NCBI GenBank assembly: GCA_026395855.1
Contig: JAPLXX010000043.1
Location: forward strand, 1 to 22,216
From: Candidatus Pacearchaeota archaeon
GTDB lineage: Archaea > Nanobdellota > Nanobdellia > Pacearchaeales > GW2011-AR1
Direction of reading: 5' to 3'
DNA: 22,216 bases
A program made the position numbers and the translations under genes. This document shows positions 20,722 to 22,216 of the stretch, one piece after another. The notes under the pieces were generated by a model. That model did not search any database. It was not told where the DNA came from and saw only the letters and a list, made by a program, of their open reading frames with translations. The number at the start of each line of letters is the position of its first letter. Within the stretch, counting starts at the first letter, position 1.

Positions 20722-21356
20722 TTTAATCTTATTTTCTGCGGTTTAGTCATTGTGAATTTGAGCTCAAGATTTTTGATATTCTCTTTTCCTTTTGGAAGTT
20801 CTTTCATTACAGCATTGTAAACAGCAATGGTGTTTTCAATTATTTCCTCATTCTTCATGCTCTGCTTTCCTATAGCAAGCTTGACGCTTCCTTCTTTTAT
20901 CCTGATTTTTAAGCTATTTTCTATTTTCTTTTTTATGTCCTCTATATTTTTGTCATTTACATCCATTAAAATTCCCAGCTGAGGAGAAGGCATTTTTCCA
21001 GCAGGACCAAGAACCTTACCAAAAACACTTGCAACTTTTGGCATAACACTTGCCTGGGCAATGAAAAAATCAAATTTCTTCACAAGCTTTTTCAGGGCTT
21101 TTTTGTCAGAATAATTTTTGAAATCATTTGGCGTGATTGTTTCAATTGATTTATGCTTTGTTTCAAGAAATGCGCAGATTTTTTTGTCTTTTATCCTGAA
21201 AGGAATGTTCACAAAAATGCTCAACTGATTTTTTTTAGGGTCAAATTTCTGAAGATTTATAATTAAGTCCGTTGTCTGGTCAAATTTTCTTTCTTCTGTT
21301 TTTCTCAATTCTACCAGCGCGTTTTCTAAATCCTTTTGCAGTTCGTTTTGCTCCAT
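20718..21356 (-). CDS. rpl1: ribosomal protein uL1
   Basis: A 212-aa two-domain protein of the L1 stalk, which moves the E-site tRNA. Signature segments are RKFDQTTDLIINLQKFDPKKNQLSIFVNIP, FDFFIAQASVMPKVASVFGKVLGPAGKMPSPQLG (with GPAGKMP), and RIKEGSVKLAIGKQSMKNEEIIENTIAVYNAVMKELP. It is the first gene of the L1-L10-P1 operon and overlaps L10 by 4 nt. In several archaea uL1 represses its own operon by binding the mRNA. Confidence 0.95.
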   Translation of the reverse strand: MEQNELQKDLENALVELRKTEERKFDQTTDLIINLQKFDPKKNQLSIFVNIPFRIKDKKICAFLETKHKSIETITPNDFKNYSDKKALKKLVKKFDFFIAQASVMPKVASVFGKVLGPAGKMPSPQLGILMDVNDKNIEDIKKKIENSLKIRIKEGSVKLAIGKQSMKNEEIIENTIAVYNAVMKELPKGKENIKNLELKFTMTKPQKIRLK

Positions 21357-21430
21357 TTCTAATCTATGCCTCCCATATTATGCGCCGCGCCATAGAATAT
21401 ATGCGCCAACGATATGGTTCAATCGGCGAA
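21357..21430 (-). promoter_or_regulatory. leader of the L1-L10-P1 operon
   Basis: The TATA box TTTATAAA at 21449-21456 (minus) places the transcription start near 21427, leaving a leader of about 70 nt. The leader contains GGGAGG, a strong ribosome-binding site about 13 nt before the ATG, and two GGCGCATA copies spaced exactly 21 bp apart (21379-21386 and 21400-21407 on the + strand as TATGCGCC). The first can pair with GCGC downstream to form a short bulged stem. A uL1 feedback site is plausible by precedent, not shown. Confidence 0.4.
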
Positions 21431-21448
21431 ATTGAAAGATAAAAGCTG

Positions 21449-21456
21449 TTTATAAA
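21449..21456 (-). promoter_or_regulatory. TATA box of the L1 operon
   Basis: TTTATAAA with AT-rich flank. It lies about 21-24 bp from the oppositely directed TATA box of the 105-aa gene (21473-21480), so two divergent promoters overlap in one compact region. Confidence 0.5.
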
Positions 21457-21472
21457 TCTTATCACAATAATT

Positions 21473-21480
21473 CTTATAAA
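21473..21480 (+). promoter_or_regulatory. TATA box of the 105-aa gene, leaderless
   Basis: CTTATAAA with centre 25.5 nt before the ATG at 21502, so transcription should begin at the start codon itself. There is no ribosome-binding site upstream of this gene. Confidence 0.55.
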
Positions 21481-21501
21481 GGGATTCTATATATTAAGAA
21501 A

Positions 21502-21819
21502 ATGGTTACCTCTTATTATCATATAAAACCAAAGAAAACACCAGATGTTAATGGAATTGTTATTAGATTAGATAGGGGAAAATTAGAAACTTTTGCCGGA
21601 ACATCTAACCCATCTAAATATGGCTGCTCAGTAGATGTACAAGGAAATTTAGTTGTTGATGAGAGATATTCATTTTCGCAAATAGATGAAAAAGAAGCAT
21701 TAAACCGTAGAGAAAATTATGAAAATTGGATATTGTTTCAGGGATGGGTTGCTCCGGATGTGGGAGATCCAAAAGGAATATTTGCTATAACCCCCGGTCT
21801 TGAATCTTTAGCACATTAA
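21502..21819 (+). CDS. orphan 105-aa protein heading the right-hand operon
   Basis: I recognise no family. The protein is soluble, with one cysteine and three tryptophans/phenylalanines clustered late (NWILFQGWVAPDVGDPKGIFAITPG). The first half (YYHIKPKKTPDVNGIVIRLDRGKLETFAGTSNPSKYGCSVDVQGNLVVDE) reads as a small beta domain. Five of seven leucine codons are TTA. It is leaderless and ends one base before the ATG of the CARF-like gene, so both are likely on one transcript. Confidence 0.75.
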   Translation: MVTSYYHIKPKKTPDVNGIVIRLDRGKLETFAGTSNPSKYGCSVDVQGNLVVDERYSFSQIDEKEALNRRENYENWILFQGWVAPDVGDPKGIFAITPGLESLAH

Positions 21820-21820
21820 A

Positions 21821-22171
21821 ATGGAACTCGTTGCACTTCTCTCCACAGGAAAAGGAACCTGGGCTCAGGTTTCTGGCCTGATAAAATACGGCGAATGGGA
21901 CAATATAATAATTCTCGGAAATGATTTTGCGCAGAAATTTACGTCTGAAAAAAAGTTTGAGTTTATCAAAATTGATTTAGACAAAAAACTTGTTGAGCTA
22001 AGGGATGAATTTAAGGAAAAGCTTAAGGGAAAAATAAGAGGAACAGAAGTTGCCTTGAGCATAGCTTCTGGCGAAGGAAAAGAGCACATGGCCCTCATAT
22101 CGGCTCTTATCAATTTGCCTGTCGGCATAAGATTTGCAGCCCTCACGAAAGAGGGAGTTGTAGATTTGTAA
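21821..22171 (+). CDS. small Rossmann / CARF-like protein, 116 aa
   Basis: The sequence suggests a minimal Rossmann-like fold. Strand 1 plus nucleotide-loop-like turn is MELVALLSTGKGTWAQVSGLI (1-21). Strand 2 is DNIIILGN (27-34). A helix rich in K/E covers 54-70. The C-terminal TEVALSIASGEGKEHMALISALINLPVGIRFAALT (75-109) resembles the second CARF motif (GG-x-K-x-M-x-x-A followed by a strand). This domain is known to sense cyclic oligoadenylates or related ligands, and also occurs in other regulators. No effector domain is fused. The assignment is a pattern judgement and could be wrong. Confidence 0.55.
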   Translation: MELVALLSTGKGTWAQVSGLIKYGEWDNIIILGNDFAQKFTSEKKFEFIKIDLDKKLVELRDEFKEKLKGKIRGTEVALSIASGEGKEHMALISALINLPVGIRFAALTKEGVVDL

Positions 22172-22172
22172 A

Positions 22173-22216
22173 ATGTTCGTCGGAGTAGATCCACCCGCAG
22201 ATATATTGTATACAAG
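22173..22216 (+). CDS. start of a further gene, cut by the window edge
   Basis: The frame opens with ATG at 22173, one base after the stop of the CARF-like gene, and reads MFVGVDPPADILYT to the edge. The close spacing makes it the third gene of the operon. Too little is present to identify it. Confidence 0.5.
   Translation, partial: MFVGVDPPADILYT

Noticed and set aside
1..22216. CRISPR arrays, insertion sequences, prophage genes
   Set aside because: No regularly spaced repeats, transposase or phage-like genes seen; the only repeat pair is the 59-bp element described above.

Overview
The window is AT-rich archaeal DNA and most likely comes from a small-genome DPANN archaeon of the Woesearchaeota/Pacearchaeota kind. 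Supporting signs are the archaeal order of ribosomal genes (S10-spc cluster with S4e, L32e, L19e and aIF1), archaeal SecY, an EMC3/DUF106 insertase and prefoldin alpha, a tRNA with an archaeal-type intron, an archaeal AMP phosphorylase, and leaderless TATA promoters. The phylum is inferred from gene content; no rRNA gene is present.

Layout. (1) Positions 1-142: the 3' end of an IF-2B/ribose-1,5-bisphosphate isomerase family gene on the + strand. (2) 14619 down to 258 on the minus strand: a very compact run of 27 genes. The order is L3, an orphan 126-aa gene, L4, L23, L2, S19, L22, S3, L29, aIF1, S17, L14, L24, S4e, L5, S14, S8, L6, L32e, L19e, L18, S5, L30, L15, SecY, the insertase and prefoldin alpha. 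Most junctions overlap (often ATGA) or are separated by a few bases. (3) 14.8-18.96 kb: a small orphan ORF, a conserved-looking hypothetical and an AI-2E family permease that share one palindromic TATA box, AMP phosphorylase, and a 90-aa small helical protein. (4) 18.99-19.24 kb: tRNA-Ser(UGA) with an intron, and tRNA-Thr(CGU), both on the minus strand. (5) 21356 down to 19438 on the minus strand: the L1-L10-P1 stalk operon, with an otherwise unlisted 58-aa gene inserted between L10 and P1. (6) 21.5 kb to the right edge on the + strand: a leaderless operon starting with an orphan 105-aa gene, then a CARF/Rossmann-like 116-aa protein and the start of a third gene.

Most of the window is translation machinery plus its membrane export partners. 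The parts that stand out are: small orphan genes inserted in-register into ribosomal operons without breaking coupling, at least one of them with leucine codon use opposite to its neighbour; a 59-bp imperfect repeat that fills the whole gap before both S14 and L18 and contains an 18-codon ORF ending on the next start codon; tRNA genes whose TATA boxes sit so close that the transcripts should have almost no 5' leader, in a cluster that lacks the usual RNase P protein gene; and two enzymes of the AMP-to-RuBP salvage route at opposite sides of the ribosomal block.
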